Positions 26,937-31,039 of a DNA stretch of 64,000 nt are shown in pieces. Within the stretch, counting starts at the first letter, position 1, and each line of letters opens with the position of its first letter. The stretch covers positions 186,001-250,000 of the forward strand of contig JAPFBL010000380.1 of NCBI GenBank assembly GCA_026182355.1. Reading direction: 5' to 3'. This DNA is from Hermatobates lingyangjiaoensis. Taxonomy: Eukaryota; Arthropoda; Insecta; Hemiptera; Hermatobatidae. The position numbers and the translations under genes were made by a program. Below the pieces are notes generated by a model that was not told the DNA's origin, made no database searches, and saw only the letters and a program-made list of their open reading frames with translations.

Positions 26937-29093
26937 AAACTAGAATTTAAAAAAGAACACATAGAAAGGAAACCACTGGACTCACTACTATATTTCGATG
27001 TCCTCGTCTTCAGGAAAAGAAGTGAATCGCTCCTAAGGCTGATAACGACTATATATATATATCAATGATCAAACTACAATATGAAATGGGAAAACAAGAC
27101 TAAGATCTTTCAACCATAACGAGTGGTCTTCGTCAAAGTCAAAAACCGTCAGACCACCAAAAGATCGTCAAAAACATCAGAGTCAGTTGGGTTTTTGACT
27201 CTTGACGAAAACCGCTTGTTACGGTTGAAAGGTCTTAGTCTTGTTTTCCCATTTCATATTGTGGTTTGATCATTGATTGTTTTTTCACGTGTTTATGTGA
27301 AATCTTTTTATTATACATATATGTATATAAACACTTTAACACATAGGAAAAAGTCATTACAGAACTCACTTCGATATTTCAACATCCGTAGTCATCATAT
27401 ATATATAGGGTTGCCGGGACGGTATCCTGCCGTTGTGTTTCCGGCGTGCTTGGTCGCCCATTCTCTTTTCTCCTGAAGATGGATCATCTGAAAATTTGAG
27501 TTTGTAAGTGTGTCTCTTTCTCTGTGTGTTGCTTTTCTTCATCTTTGAACTATATATGAGCCGCTTATTTTGAAAGTGGCCTAATTCCATTTATGTTAAA
27601 ATCGAGATATTTAAGGGTTTGCGTTTTACAAAATTTAAAAATATTGTCATTTTATTGATCAACTAATTTTTGTTATAAAAAAACTTAGTAATTTTAAATA
27701 AATTTTGTACAATTTGCTGCAAAAGGTAAAGATAACGTAAAAATGTAATTATTTAAATAGCTAGCTAAATTTTTTTGGAAAATGGAATTAGGCCACTTTC
27801 AAAATAAACGGCTCATATATATATACTTAAAATAAACTGTGACACATAGAAAGAAACATAACAAAGACTCACTTTGCAATATTTCGACCGTTATGTCGGT
27901 CGTCCTCAGGAGAAGAAGTGAATTGACGAAGGGACGACAGTAGACTAAAGAACTCACTTTAAATTAATTGACCTTTACTTGTTCTTTATTTGTTTATGTT
28001 TATATAAAAATAATCAATGTTTTTGCTATCTCATTGATTTTGTATAACATGTCACCTGACCAGCTCCTTTTCTAGTTAAATCCTGTTTAAAGGAAGTTAG
28101 TTCGTAAAATCAAATCTCTCAGGAGATCGTGAATGCCGAGATTGCTGTTTACTTTAATGATATATGTTTGAAAGAAAATCTACTGCCTGTTTATACTAAA
28201 ATGTAATTTGAATATATTTTTTGTTTTAATTTTCAGCACACTCACCGATTCATAGTTCCTTGAATATTGGCAATTTAGAAGCACCTAATAAGAATATTCC
28301 ATCAACATTTAGAACCATGAACCGAACTCCAATAAATCAGAGTACCGCAAACGTCAATCTTCCCATTAACCACAGAATTTTTTCACCATCTCCATCATCT
28401 ATCAATCATTCATCTCCATCATCAGACAAATCTAGTGATAAAGAATCAAATAAATTAACACCGACAAATGAAAATATAGCTAGTGTTAATTTATTCATAG
28501 ACTTGACTAATGAAGATAACACAGATTATAAAAGTGTAAATTCCGCTAATAATAATAATAATGCTAGAAATATGAAATTATCGCAAAAACTTGTTAATGT
28601 ACCAGAAATTGTCATCACAGATGCAAATGAAGAGAATGTTAGTGAATTGAAACCAACAACTGATGAAAAAGTACCTTTTTTGGTAGTTAATTCTAAATGT
28701 GGCACTAATAGTACTAAAACAAAAAGAGGTGTTCAAAAATTAAAAGAAATAAATGAAAATAAAAGGACGAGTATAACGAAAAAACTTGATTTTAATGAAA
28801 ATGCGAAATCTGATAAGGAACCAATTGGTTTTAGTAGTTCGGATGATTCTGTTATAGATAGTTCAATAGTTGAAATTGAAACACCGAAATTAAAACTTTT
28901 ACCATTTATGAAAACACCTGAAATTGATGGAAGCCCATTAAATTTGGGTCGAGAAAGTGATTGGACAGTAAAGAAAAGTTTGAAGTCAAAGACTTATTCG
29001 AGACAGGGAAGTGCTTTGAAGACTAGGCCTTGCATCACTCCGTCGAGTACCATTACCAGATCCACCAAAAAACGAACTCACCCAAGGCTCTGA
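947..29093 (+). CDS. ESPL1: Separase-type helical protein without protease domain in window (15 exons, 5' partial)
   Basis: Separase cuts cohesin at anaphase; its long N-terminal helical part binds securin. Seen: exons 947-1171, 4416-5424, 5506-5639, 8209-8385, 9265-9421, 11477-11660, 12454-12564, 13979-14152, 15503-15710, 16561-16718, 18629-18845, 20520-20673, 22943-23262, 26059-26358 and 28237-29093, all with AG/GT borders, total 4,385 nt (about 1,460 codons). The best family marks are a CxCxxC cluster after a histidine (HPASCSCLRC, 23130-23159) followed by a conserved tryptophan, and LKARIP at the start of the next exon; vertebrate separases have an equivalent H..C.C..C block and a RIP block in this order. 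The last exon is polar, Ser/Thr/Lys-rich and disordered, like the separase linker. A stop then occurs, with AATAAA at about 29221, so the C50 catalytic domain is missing. Every splice phase matches except exon 5 to 6, which is one base off. It could be a split separase (three rows-like) or a longer gene with alternative splicing. The family call is recalled from memory of the family, not searched. Confidence 0.72.
1372..2420. mobile_element. Penelope-type terminal arms in inverted orientation around a MITE
   Basis: The left arm (about 1372-1460) and the right arm (about 2322-2415) are reverse complements: each has GAGGTTTGGTCTAGC-like outer sequence and TTAAGCCGACGTTTCG-type inner sequence. 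The hairpin cores carry mutations. The pair encloses other sequence including the hAT MITE at 1602-2054. The same arm occurs at 12962-13052 and 60650-60870. Confidence 0.6.
1602..2054. mobile_element. hAT-type MITE with near-perfect 8-bp duplication
   Basis: Ends are CAAGCATGGGCAACCT and AGGTTGCCCATGACTG. The flanks GTCTATGA and GTCTATTA agree in 7 of 8 bases. GGGCCGC-rich subterminal parts, no transposase. Confidence 0.72.
3105..3612. mobile_element. hAT-like non-autonomous element
   Basis: GTTCTAGT at 3105-3112 and again at 3604-3611 bracket a segment with GGGTGGGTAACCT at the left and AGGTTGCC (as read) near the right. TTGGCACG/CGTTGGCACGTGG motifs recur. No coding capacity. Confidence 0.5.
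3661..4262. repeat. Tandem array, 86-bp unit, 7 copies
   Basis: GGAATCACAACCTCAGACTG recurs at 3661, 3747, 3833 and so on every 86 bases, nearly identical. It lies about 150 bases upstream of exon 2. Confidence 0.92.
4416..5424 (+). CDS. ESPL1: Separase-type gene, exon 2 (large helical exon)
   Basis: Acceptor TTTTTAG ends at 4415 and reading starts AAT GCA GTT (phase 0). It is 336 codons plus one base, with donor G/GTGAGT at 5425. The protein is rich in Leu, Asn, Lys and Phe with amphipathic helices and no membrane segment. This is by far the largest uninterrupted helical block and fits the N-terminal superhelix. The true exon starts 27 bases before the GTG at 4443. Confidence 0.72.
5506..5639 (+). 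CDS. ESPL1: Separase-type gene, exon 3
   Basis: Acceptor GTTTTAG ends at 5505. The two leading bases complete the split codon from exon 2 (phase 1), then FLCGKIVQLYDSKKLHF follows. Donor AAG/GTAAAC at 5640, leaving phase 0. The intron before it is only 81 bases. Confidence 0.68.
5770..6080 (-). mobile_element. tRNA-derived SINE, copy 1
   Basis: Read on the - strand it begins with a tRNA-like head (TTAGCTCAGTGGTTAACG as A box, GGGGTTCGATTCCCC as B box) and continues with a shared body (GTACGATGTCAGGTACTCG, GAGTTAGGCAAAATTTAGG). Related copies: 11870, 12100, 16850, 25459, 29380, 44935, 45555, 45835, 55600. Confidence 0.75.
6124..6362. mobile_element. Head-to-head Penelope-type arms, family P1
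   Basis: A near-perfect palindrome: the left arm ATGATCAAACCACAAT is the complement of the right arm ATTGTGGTTTGATCAT. Hammerhead-like cores at 6195-6167 (-) and 6247-6275 (+). It ends in an AT run. The same family recurs at 15233, 18890, 27061, 40255, 41055, 46180, 50400, 51790 and 59060. Confidence 0.75.
6405..7035. mobile_element. Large inverted repeat, family P10
   Basis: CGAAACCGGTCGAGCTTTTC (6940-6971 region) mirrors AAAAGCTCGACCGGTTTCGG (about 6510-6531). Arms of about 270 bases meet near 6735. Shorter relatives at 26370-26575 and 35271-35540. The core here is degenerate (TTGAAGAT in place of CTGANGA). Confidence 0.65.
7400..7530. mobile_element. Penelope-type arm, family P3 (single)
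   Basis: ACTTACTGGATCAATATTTC and GAAGTTCGTCATCAGG match the arms at 19160-19390 and 49365-49440. It holds one antisense CTGATGA...GAAA-like core near 7427-7450. Confidence 0.55.
7545..7690 (+). mobile_element. Penelope-type arm, family P1, ending in (TA)n
   Basis: Right-arm sequence with CACGTGTTTATGTGAAATC, then a TA run at about 7664-7690. The core is mutated (CTGTGACAAAGACCG). Confidence 0.6.
7690..8022. mobile_element. Head-to-head Penelope-type arms, family P4
   Basis: A 300-base palindrome with arms ending GTATTGTGTCC/TACGAGTTCGAG and an AT run on each side (about 7664-7690 and 7989-8022). Cores: 7808-7788 (-) and 7916-7926 onward (+), CTGAAGA then GAAA. The centre is GCGCAACGGC. Confidence 0.7.
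8209..8385 (+). CDS. ESPL1: Separase-type gene, exon 4
   Basis: A long polypyrimidine tract and CAG end at 8208, reading KYVVYVLELVILNV in phase 0. Donor GTG/GTATGT at 8386. It has 59 codons and matches both neighbours in phase. Confidence 0.7.
8919..9055. mobile_element. (TA)n and Penelope-type arm fragment
   Basis: A TA run (8919-8954), then TATTGAGGGCTAGGTC and GGCCGACGTTTGG, a diverged arm of family P2/P8 with CATCATCTTCAGGGC. Confidence 0.5.
9265..9421 (+). CDS. ESPL1: Separase-type gene, exon 5
   Basis: Acceptor TTGTTAG ends at 9264. It is open in phase 0 (VESTTHAVISPNASES, later VRTLDVEKYLFLESL), and donor A/GTAAGA follows at 9422, leaving phase 1. It is below 60 codons. The next exon needs phase 2, so one base, a microexon or an unusual border is missing between them. 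Confidence 0.62.
9635..10330. repeat. Degenerate tandem repeat with GGCACGTGTG motif
   Basis: GCCAAGGCACGTGTGATCTT followed by CCAATTTTGTCT recurs about every 45-50 bases with many changes, at least 14 times. It is in the intron between exons 5 and 6. Confidence 0.75.
10669..11373. mobile_element. hAT-type MITE family, complete copy
   Basis: Opens CAGAGTTTTTTAAACTTTTT and closes TTTGGGAACCTCTA, with GCGGAACCC subterminal repeats on both sides. Copies at 345-760 (truncated) and 37633-38319. A clean 8-bp duplication could not be fixed. Confidence 0.65.
11477..11660 (+). CDS. ESPL1: Separase-type gene, exon 6
   Basis: Acceptor TTTTTCAG ends at 11476 and the open frame reads KSETKTKAMLAVYRDAV; donor TTT/GTAAGT at 11661, phase 0. 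If exon 5 is joined as drawn the frame hits TGA at once. The acceptor is followed by a run of five A, a place where an assembly indel is plausible. Confidence 0.62.
11870..12245. mobile_element. Two SINE fragments in opposite orientation
   Basis: 11870-11965 is a + strand tRNA-like head (GTGGTAATGTACTC, GGGTTCAATACCC). 12100-12245 is the family on the - strand ending TGAGCTAACCTGGCC. Confidence 0.65.
12454..12564 (+). CDS. ESPL1: Separase-type gene, exon 7
   Basis: Acceptor TTTCAG ends at 12453. It has 37 codons (KSLALLFILGDLYHHSGLC) in phase 0, with donor GAG/GTAGTG at 12565. The Leu and Gly-Asp-Leu-Tyr pattern looks like a TPR-type helix hairpin, as expected in the superhelix. Confidence 0.68.
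12962..13060 (+). mobile_element. Penelope-type arm, family P2
   Basis: GATGTAGCCCTAAAGATGTC, a hairpin, GACGAAATGTCGGCTTAAAG, then AAACCTCGAT. CTGAAGA has decayed to CTAAAGA. Confidence 0.55.
13095..13935. repeat. Tandem array, 48-bp unit, about 17 copies
   Basis: ATTACTCAAGTATAGCATGC and TTAAATAATTTTACAAAATA recur every 48 bases. Two unit types alternate (GCATGCTTA and GATGGTATCATTA). Because 48 is a multiple of 3 the array stays open in one frame, without being a gene. It abuts the acceptor of exon 8 by 45 bases. Confidence 0.92.
13979..14152 (+). CDS. ESPL1: Separase-type gene, exon 8
   Basis: Acceptor GTTTCAG ends at 13978. It has 58 codons in phase 0, with helical text LKFLRISEGQDKVLKYLQ. 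Donor CTG/GTATGG at 14153. It sits between a 48-bp tandem array on the left and a Penelope-like remnant on the right. Confidence 0.68.
14163..14963 (+). pseudogene. Penelope-like element remnant: RT thumb and GIY-YIG endonuclease
   Basis: 14205-14330 reads IRLHKICSRIKDRSF then LLKQKFSDRGYPSNFI, the thumb end of Penelope-type reverse transcriptase. After frameshifts, 14556-14963 reads CTSGNCVYRLDC, then DSFYVGLASTKLSLRM, a GIY-YIG core with the paired Cys and later His of the Penelope endonuclease, ending SAPGLNLNR and a stop. Most of the RT is missing. It sits in the intron between exons 8 and 9, same strand. The element arms and a hammerhead-like core follow at 15166-15186. Confidence 0.85.
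15166..15232 (+). ncRNA. Hammerhead-like core downstream of the Penelope ORF, with (TA)n
   Basis: CTGAAGA at 15166, a short GA/TC-closed loop, and GAAA at 15183-15186, then AT-rich sequence into a TA run. It lies about 200 bases after the GIY-YIG stop on the same strand. The same sequence, inverted, is at 26950-27050. Ribozyme activity is not shown; stems I and III were not resolved. Confidence 0.5.
15233..15440. mobile_element. Head-to-head Penelope-type arms, family P1
   Basis: Cores at 15282-15254 (-) and 15329-15357 (+). Palindromic centre near 15300-15315; ends in (TA)n on both sides. It directly follows the TA run of the preceding element. Confidence 0.75.
15503..15710 (+). CDS. ESPL1: Separase-type gene, exon 9
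   Basis: Acceptor CTTTTCAG ends at 15502. Phase 0 reading VMKETNNLSLNWTFIDF, later SLQYICTLGYIYRLYKYK, which looks like a paired helix repeat. Donor G/GTAATT at 15711 leaves phase 1, matched by exon 10. Confidence 0.7.
15839..16376. mobile_element. TA-flanked MITE
   Basis: Left end TACCGTCTTTTTCCGAAAAG and right end CTTATTTTCGGCAAAAGACGGTA are inverted repeats of about 20 bases. CTCCCC(C)GAAAATAAG repeats are internal. A decayed relative is at 56110-56475. Confidence 0.6.
16561..16718 (+). CDS. ESPL1: Separase-type gene, exon 10
   Basis: Acceptor TTTTATAG ends at 16560. Two bases complete the split Gly codon, then ASELLEITTSVISKSE follows, ending LISLARNHFHLRR. Donor AGG/GTATTT at 16719, phase 0. 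Confidence 0.7.
16850..17112 (-). mobile_element. tRNA-derived SINE, - strand
   Basis: B-box-like GGGGTTCGATACCC and the shared body (GTACCTGACATCGTATAGGC as read on +). The head ends near 17112. Confidence 0.65.
17230..17720. other. Unclassified repeat-like stretch
   Basis: Many small CGTATCGAATACG-type palindromes at 17240-17400 and a perfect ATGACGTCAT (CRE-like) near 17434. No coding signal; no second copy was seen in the window. Confidence 0.3.
17985..18545 (+). repeat. Dispersed repeat R1, copy 1
   Basis: About 530 bases, from TTTCGGGAGAAAGTAA to CGCTTAATCACTCCATTACT, matching 44398-44930 closely. Relatively GC-rich. It may be the end of a LINE, but no ORF identifies it. Confidence 0.7.
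18629..18845 (+). CDS. ESPL1: Separase-type gene, exon 11
   Basis: Acceptor ATTTACAG ends at 18628. Phase 0 text YEESQKVLSTIDEEVLNAS and later YYKISALNFALSFCSS. Donor G/GTAAGT at 18846, phase 1. Confidence 0.7.
18880..19145. mobile_element. Penelope-type arms, family P1, with an extra partial arm
   Basis: Two left arms in tandem (cores 18961-18933 and near 19019-18992, -) face one right arm (19075-19103, +). The second left core carries changes. Confidence 0.7.
19160..19395. mobile_element. Head-to-head arms, family P3
   Basis: Cores 19235-19212 (-) and 19267-19290 (+): CTGACGA, a GAAC/GTTC hairpin with a TTCA loop, GAAA. A TA run follows at about 19378-19390. Confidence 0.75.
19446..19641 (-). 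pseudogene. Penelope ORF N-terminal fragment
   Basis: Reading - from 19631: FRKIEKLVKKQVSAKFG and then GLLPKFTNI, breaking into a TA run. Antisense to this the hammerhead-like core CTGATGA...GAAA sits at 19641-19615. A relative is at 50800-50967. Confidence 0.65.
20520..20673 (+). CDS. ESPL1: Separase-type gene, exon 12
   Basis: Acceptor TTTCCAG ends at 20519. The frame completes a Glu codon and runs SFEMQCIAHCLLLELSQIVG to a donor AG/GTTAGT at 20674 (phase 2). Confidence 0.7.
20820..20960. repeat. P2 arm fragment and (TA)n about 63 bases
   Basis: AGACCAAACCTCGATA (P2 outer end) followed by an unbroken TA run at about 20889-20951. Confidence 0.85.
20952..21165. mobile_element. Penelope-type arms, family P5
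   Basis: ACACTTACAGTCTCTAATTT, CCGTCTTCAGGAGAG, then the reverse outer end TTTCTTTGTCTATATTGAAC. The right arm has lost its core. Copies at 48540-48800 and 60950-61475. Confidence 0.65.
21210..21395. mobile_element. Head-to-head arms, family P8
   Basis: GGTTGAGGTCCAATG and CATTGGACCTCAACC are mirror ends. Right core 21297-21324 (CTGAAGA, GATATA hairpin, GAAAC). Confidence 0.7.
21395..21485 (-). mobile_element. Penelope-type arm, family P1 (single)
   Basis: Left-type arm from AACCACAATATGAAATGGG to GTCTTCGTCAGAGTC; the partner arm is missing. Confidence 0.6.
21674..21850 (+). pseudogene. Penelope ORF N-terminal fragment ending in (TA)n
   Basis: SYRKLVRKLENISKKLVNAE, then EDLLPSYTNIYIY, where ACCAATATA runs into the TA repeat. 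The segment just before (21560-21610) carries an inverted copy of part of it. Confidence 0.7.
22068..22395. repeat. Inverted repeat of about 100-base arms
   Basis: GGATCATAAAATACCTAGT (22073 on) mirrors ACTAGGTATTTCATGATCC (22369-22387). Internal AT-rich units TTACTTATTATTAATTATTC are repeated in both directions. Confidence 0.6.
22943..23262 (+). CDS. ESPL1: Separase-type gene, exon 13 with CxCxxC block
   Basis: Acceptor ATTCCAG ends at 22942. A one-base completion of Arg is followed by SCELLCILAQSDSICGD. HPASCSCLRC at 23130-23159 and a downstream Trp (YLWALSLRA) correspond to the Cys-rich block of animal separases, the strongest single family clue in the gene. Donor G/GTAATT at 23263 (phase 1). 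Confidence 0.77.
23590..24153. mobile_element. hAT-type MITE with exact 8-bp duplication
   Basis: Ends CAGCGCTTCTTAAAC and GTTTGAGAAGCACTG. GTGTAGAT flanks both sides (23582-23589, 24154-24161). Inside are four short direct repeats of GGCGCACCTATGAAACC and a GA microsatellite (about 23848-23883). Confidence 0.88.
24528..24965. repeat. Degenerate tandem repeat, about 130-bp unit, 4 copies
   Basis: GCGAGCACGC with CTGTCATTGG before it recurs at about 24533, 24661, 24792 and 24934. Confidence 0.75.
25459..25783 (-). mobile_element. tRNA-derived SINE inserted into a Penelope arm, full length
   Basis: It splits a P1 arm and is flanked by a 13-bp direct repeat, ATCATTGATTGTT (25446-25458 and 25784-25796). 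On the - strand it starts AAGGGGGCCAGGCTAGC, with A-box TAGCTCAGTGGTTACG and B-box GGGTTCAATCC, about 325 bases. This copy defines the family ends. Confidence 0.85.
26059..26358 (+). CDS. ESPL1: Separase-type gene, exon 14 with RIP block
   Basis: Acceptor GTTTTAG ends at 26058. After a split Asp codon the text reads GMSMMKILKARIPADIV, then an aromatic helix and SRIEKAQILMNKAKEEE. The RIP block soon after the Cys cluster is where vertebrate separases carry theirs. Donor G/GTAATA at 26359 (phase 1). Confidence 0.75.
26370..26575. repeat. Inverted repeat, family P10
   Basis: AATATTAGAATTAGAAAAAA mirrors the end of the segment; centre is near 26475 (CCATCTTCATTCG). It lies 12 bases after exon 14 ends. 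Confidence 0.65.
26895..27060. mobile_element. (TA)n with inverted Penelope terminus
   Basis: A TA run at about 26898-26932, then the - strand copy of the terminus that follows the 14163-14963 element (CGATGTCCTCGTCTTCAGG). Confidence 0.65.
27061..27320. mobile_element. Head-to-head arms, family P1
   Basis: The left arm has a changed core (ACCATAACGAGTGG), the right arm reads CTTGACGAAAACCGC. Ends in TATACATATATG. Confidence 0.65.
27430..27550 (+). mobile_element. Penelope-type arm, family P4 (single)
   Basis: GCTTGGTCGCCCATTCTC, CTGAAGATGGATCATCTGAAAA, then TTTGTAAGTGTG. A TA run precedes it. Confidence 0.6.
27555..27816. mobile_element. 262-bp MITE with about 37-bp inverted ends, copy 1
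   Basis: Ends TATGAGCCG(C)TTATTTTGAA and TTCAAAATAAACGGCTCATA, followed inside by GTGGCCTAATTCCAT. It has TA at both borders and no ORF. Copy 2 is at 58094-58350. Confidence 0.85.
27840..27960. mobile_element. Penelope-type arm, family P6 (single)
   Basis: GACTCACTTTGCAATATTTC, GACCG hairpin, then CGTCCTCAGGAGAAGAAGTG (antisense core at 27908-27892). Confidence 0.6.
28049..28206 (+). pseudogene. Penelope ORF N-terminal fragment, decayed
   Basis: ATGTCACCTGACCAG, then stops and an indel within text like RKLVRKIKSL and KENLLPVYTK. Closest to the copies at 40763 and 61942. It lies 30 bases before exon 15, and here no TA run follows. Confidence 0.6.
28237..29093 (+). CDS. ESPL1: Separase-type gene, last exon: disordered tail and stop
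   Basis: Acceptor ATTTTCAG ends at 28236 and a split Ala codon is completed, then HSPIHSSLNIGNLEA. About 285 codons, low complexity, rich in Ser, Asn, Lys and Thr, with acidic patches and TP/SP sites (MKTPEIDGSP), ending in a basic tail (STKKRTHPRL) and TGA at 29091. It resembles the unstructured linker of separase. Only one ExxR-type peptide (ENKR) was noticed and its flank is a poor cleavage match. Confidence 0.7.
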
Positions 29094-29218
29094 CAGTCTC
29101 AATAAATCTATTCATTACTATCATTTGTTTTTTATTTGTTTAGTTTTAATCTTATTGTAAATTATTAGTTTGCAGTTATAAGAATTTTAAAGTTTTATGA
29201 TATAAATAGTCAAAATGT

Positions 29219-29226
29219 AAAATAAA
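29219..29226 (+). terminator. Probable poly(A) signal of the separase-type gene
   Basis: AATAAA lies about 130 bases after the stop and is followed by a T-rich stretch. An earlier AATAAA is at about 29100. Both support transcript ending here and not a read-through to protease exons. Confidence 0.5.
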
Positions 29227-29379
29227 GTTTTTTATCTTAAATAATTTTTTTTAAACATTTTATTTTTATTCTCAAATTACATCGAAATGTATGAATTTAT
29301 GGATTGTTATGGTAATAATTCTTCTTGGCTTACAATATTTAGCATTTTTATATTTATACTCCTTCATTCAAAAAAGGGT

Positions 29380-29670
29380 CAGGTTAGCTCAGTAGTTAAT
29401 GTACTCGCCTCTGAACTGGTAGGTCAGAGGTTCAGTATCCACCTGGTCCTCGATTTATTTACGTGAGAAGTGAATAAGTCTGAGTATGTCGGTCCCGAGC
29501 ATGTACGTTGTCAAGGTACTTGTTAAAGATCCTATATTCTAAATACACTTGAGTTAGACGAAATTTAAGACTCCCAATGAAGAATCAATCTTTTATTGTT
29601 TGATATCATAAAGAGGGCCTAATGTTCGGTTTTTGTGTGTTCCCTTGTAGGGAAAGCACTGCAACGTAAA
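29380..29670 (+). mobile_element. tRNA-derived SINE, + strand
   Basis: Starts GGGTCAGGTTAGCTCAGTAG, with B-box-like GAGGTTCAGTATCC, and ends near TTCCCTTGTAGGGAAAGCAC. It lies 160 bases after the poly(A) signal. Confidence 0.75.
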
Positions 29671-29734
29671 GAGCTGTCTACTAATTCTACGCTTCGTAAT
29701 CATAAAGCTAATGAAACCGTAGTTACTGATCACA

Positions 29735-30571
29735 ATAACATCGTGCGAACCGGTGCTTAAAATATTATGAGTTCGGCGAACCGGTTGTTAAAATTACGTA
29801 AACCCCTATTCAGACCTGTATTAATTAGCCCACTATCAAACTCCACAAGTGTTGCGCGACTCACGTAACTTGTGCATGTATGACAACGTAATTTACGCAT
29901 GTATATAGCCTAAATATAACTAATCAATTTAGTTTCGTTTGCGTAACTGTTACAGTGCTGAAACTGCTCATGACAACGCAGGTGTTCAGTTGGTCTAGCC
30001 TACATTAGGCCTAGTTTTAACTTTTGGTTCTGAATCAAATATTGAATGTTTTTTTTATCTAATTTCCTGAAATCGCCAGATTAAAGTAAATGTTTGTTTA
30101 GATAAATAATTCAGGGATGGCTACCCGCCTTTGCAACAAAAATTTTCTGAAGGACCTAGCTTTAATGATTGATATTTTGAATGAAATGCCATTGCTCATT
30201 AATGCCCTCCAAGCAAGAGGCACAACTTTGTTCAAAGGTGGAAACCTCATAAAGAGGTCTATTAAAGCATTTGAATTGCTTAAGGACAGTATAGGGACAT
30301 TTGAAAAAGAAATTGATGAGAGGGTTGCTTCGGACGCATTCAAAGAGATCCAGTTTACTGAAAACCACAGATTTGTTAGCCTACCTCGTCAAAAGCTACT
30401 GGCAGCAATAATAGAAAATATGAAAAAAAGACTTGATTGCTGGTGATCATGTTAAAGCAAGCAATCAGCAGGAAAACTTCCTTGAGCTATTTAACTCGCC
30501 GAACTCATAATATTTTAAGCACCGGTTCGCACGATTATTCTTTTTCTTAAAAAATTTGAATCCCACCACTG
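29735..30571 (+). mobile_element. hAT element fragment with transposase-like ORF
   Basis: Both ends carry CGTGCGAACCGGTGCTTAAA and the inverse, and the right end reads TTGAATCCCACCACTG. The ORF 30117-30446 resembles the middle of hAT transposases labelled KIAA1586-like (TENHRFVSLPRQKLL); the label is from memory. A coding-free relative is at 46095-46901. Confidence 0.7.
30117..30446 (+). pseudogene. hAT (KIAA1586-like) transposase fragment, 109 codons
   Basis: Open from ATG to TGA: FLKDLALMIDILNEMPLLI, then KRSIKAFELLKDSIGTFEKE and IQFTENHRFVSLPRQKLL. Only a central alpha-helical slice is present. There is no zinc finger, no DDE core and no dimerisation region, so it cannot be an active transposase. 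Confidence 0.6.
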
Positions 30572-31039
30572 ATTCTATTCTTGTAATTAAGGGGTTGGAT
30601 TATATCATTATGTGTCATGTTCAGAAAAACATAAAGTCCATAAATTCTTTAGATGACCACAATAACTAATAATTCAATATGACACATTATTTACTCCTAT
30701 AATTAAACGGTTTAATTATGTCAATATGTGTAACCTATTGTCAAAATTTGGAAAATCATCAAAAATTTGGATGGGTAGACAGTTTTTTGTCTTCATTACT
30801 GGCAAGTCGAGCAATGTTGGAATAGATAGATTCCAAACTCAAATCATGTTGAATATCAACATTTCTAGTGTACCATGGAGCCCTAGGTATAAGGCGGGCA
30901 CATTTATTCTGTACTATTTGGATGCCGTTCTTGTTTGTGGGGGCCACTCCAAACCAGACTGAGCATAAGTATGTCATAGTAGAGCGAATGACCACCTTAT
31001 AGACAAGGTCTTTCACTGCCTTCATATATATATATATAT

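Noticed and set aside
28260..29093. Separate gene starting at TTG 28260
   Set aside because: The frame is joined to exon 14 by a phase-matched acceptor at 28236.
29380..29450. tRNA gene
   Set aside because: tRNA-like boxes are part of a dispersed SINE with a shared non-tRNA body; several copies are truncated.
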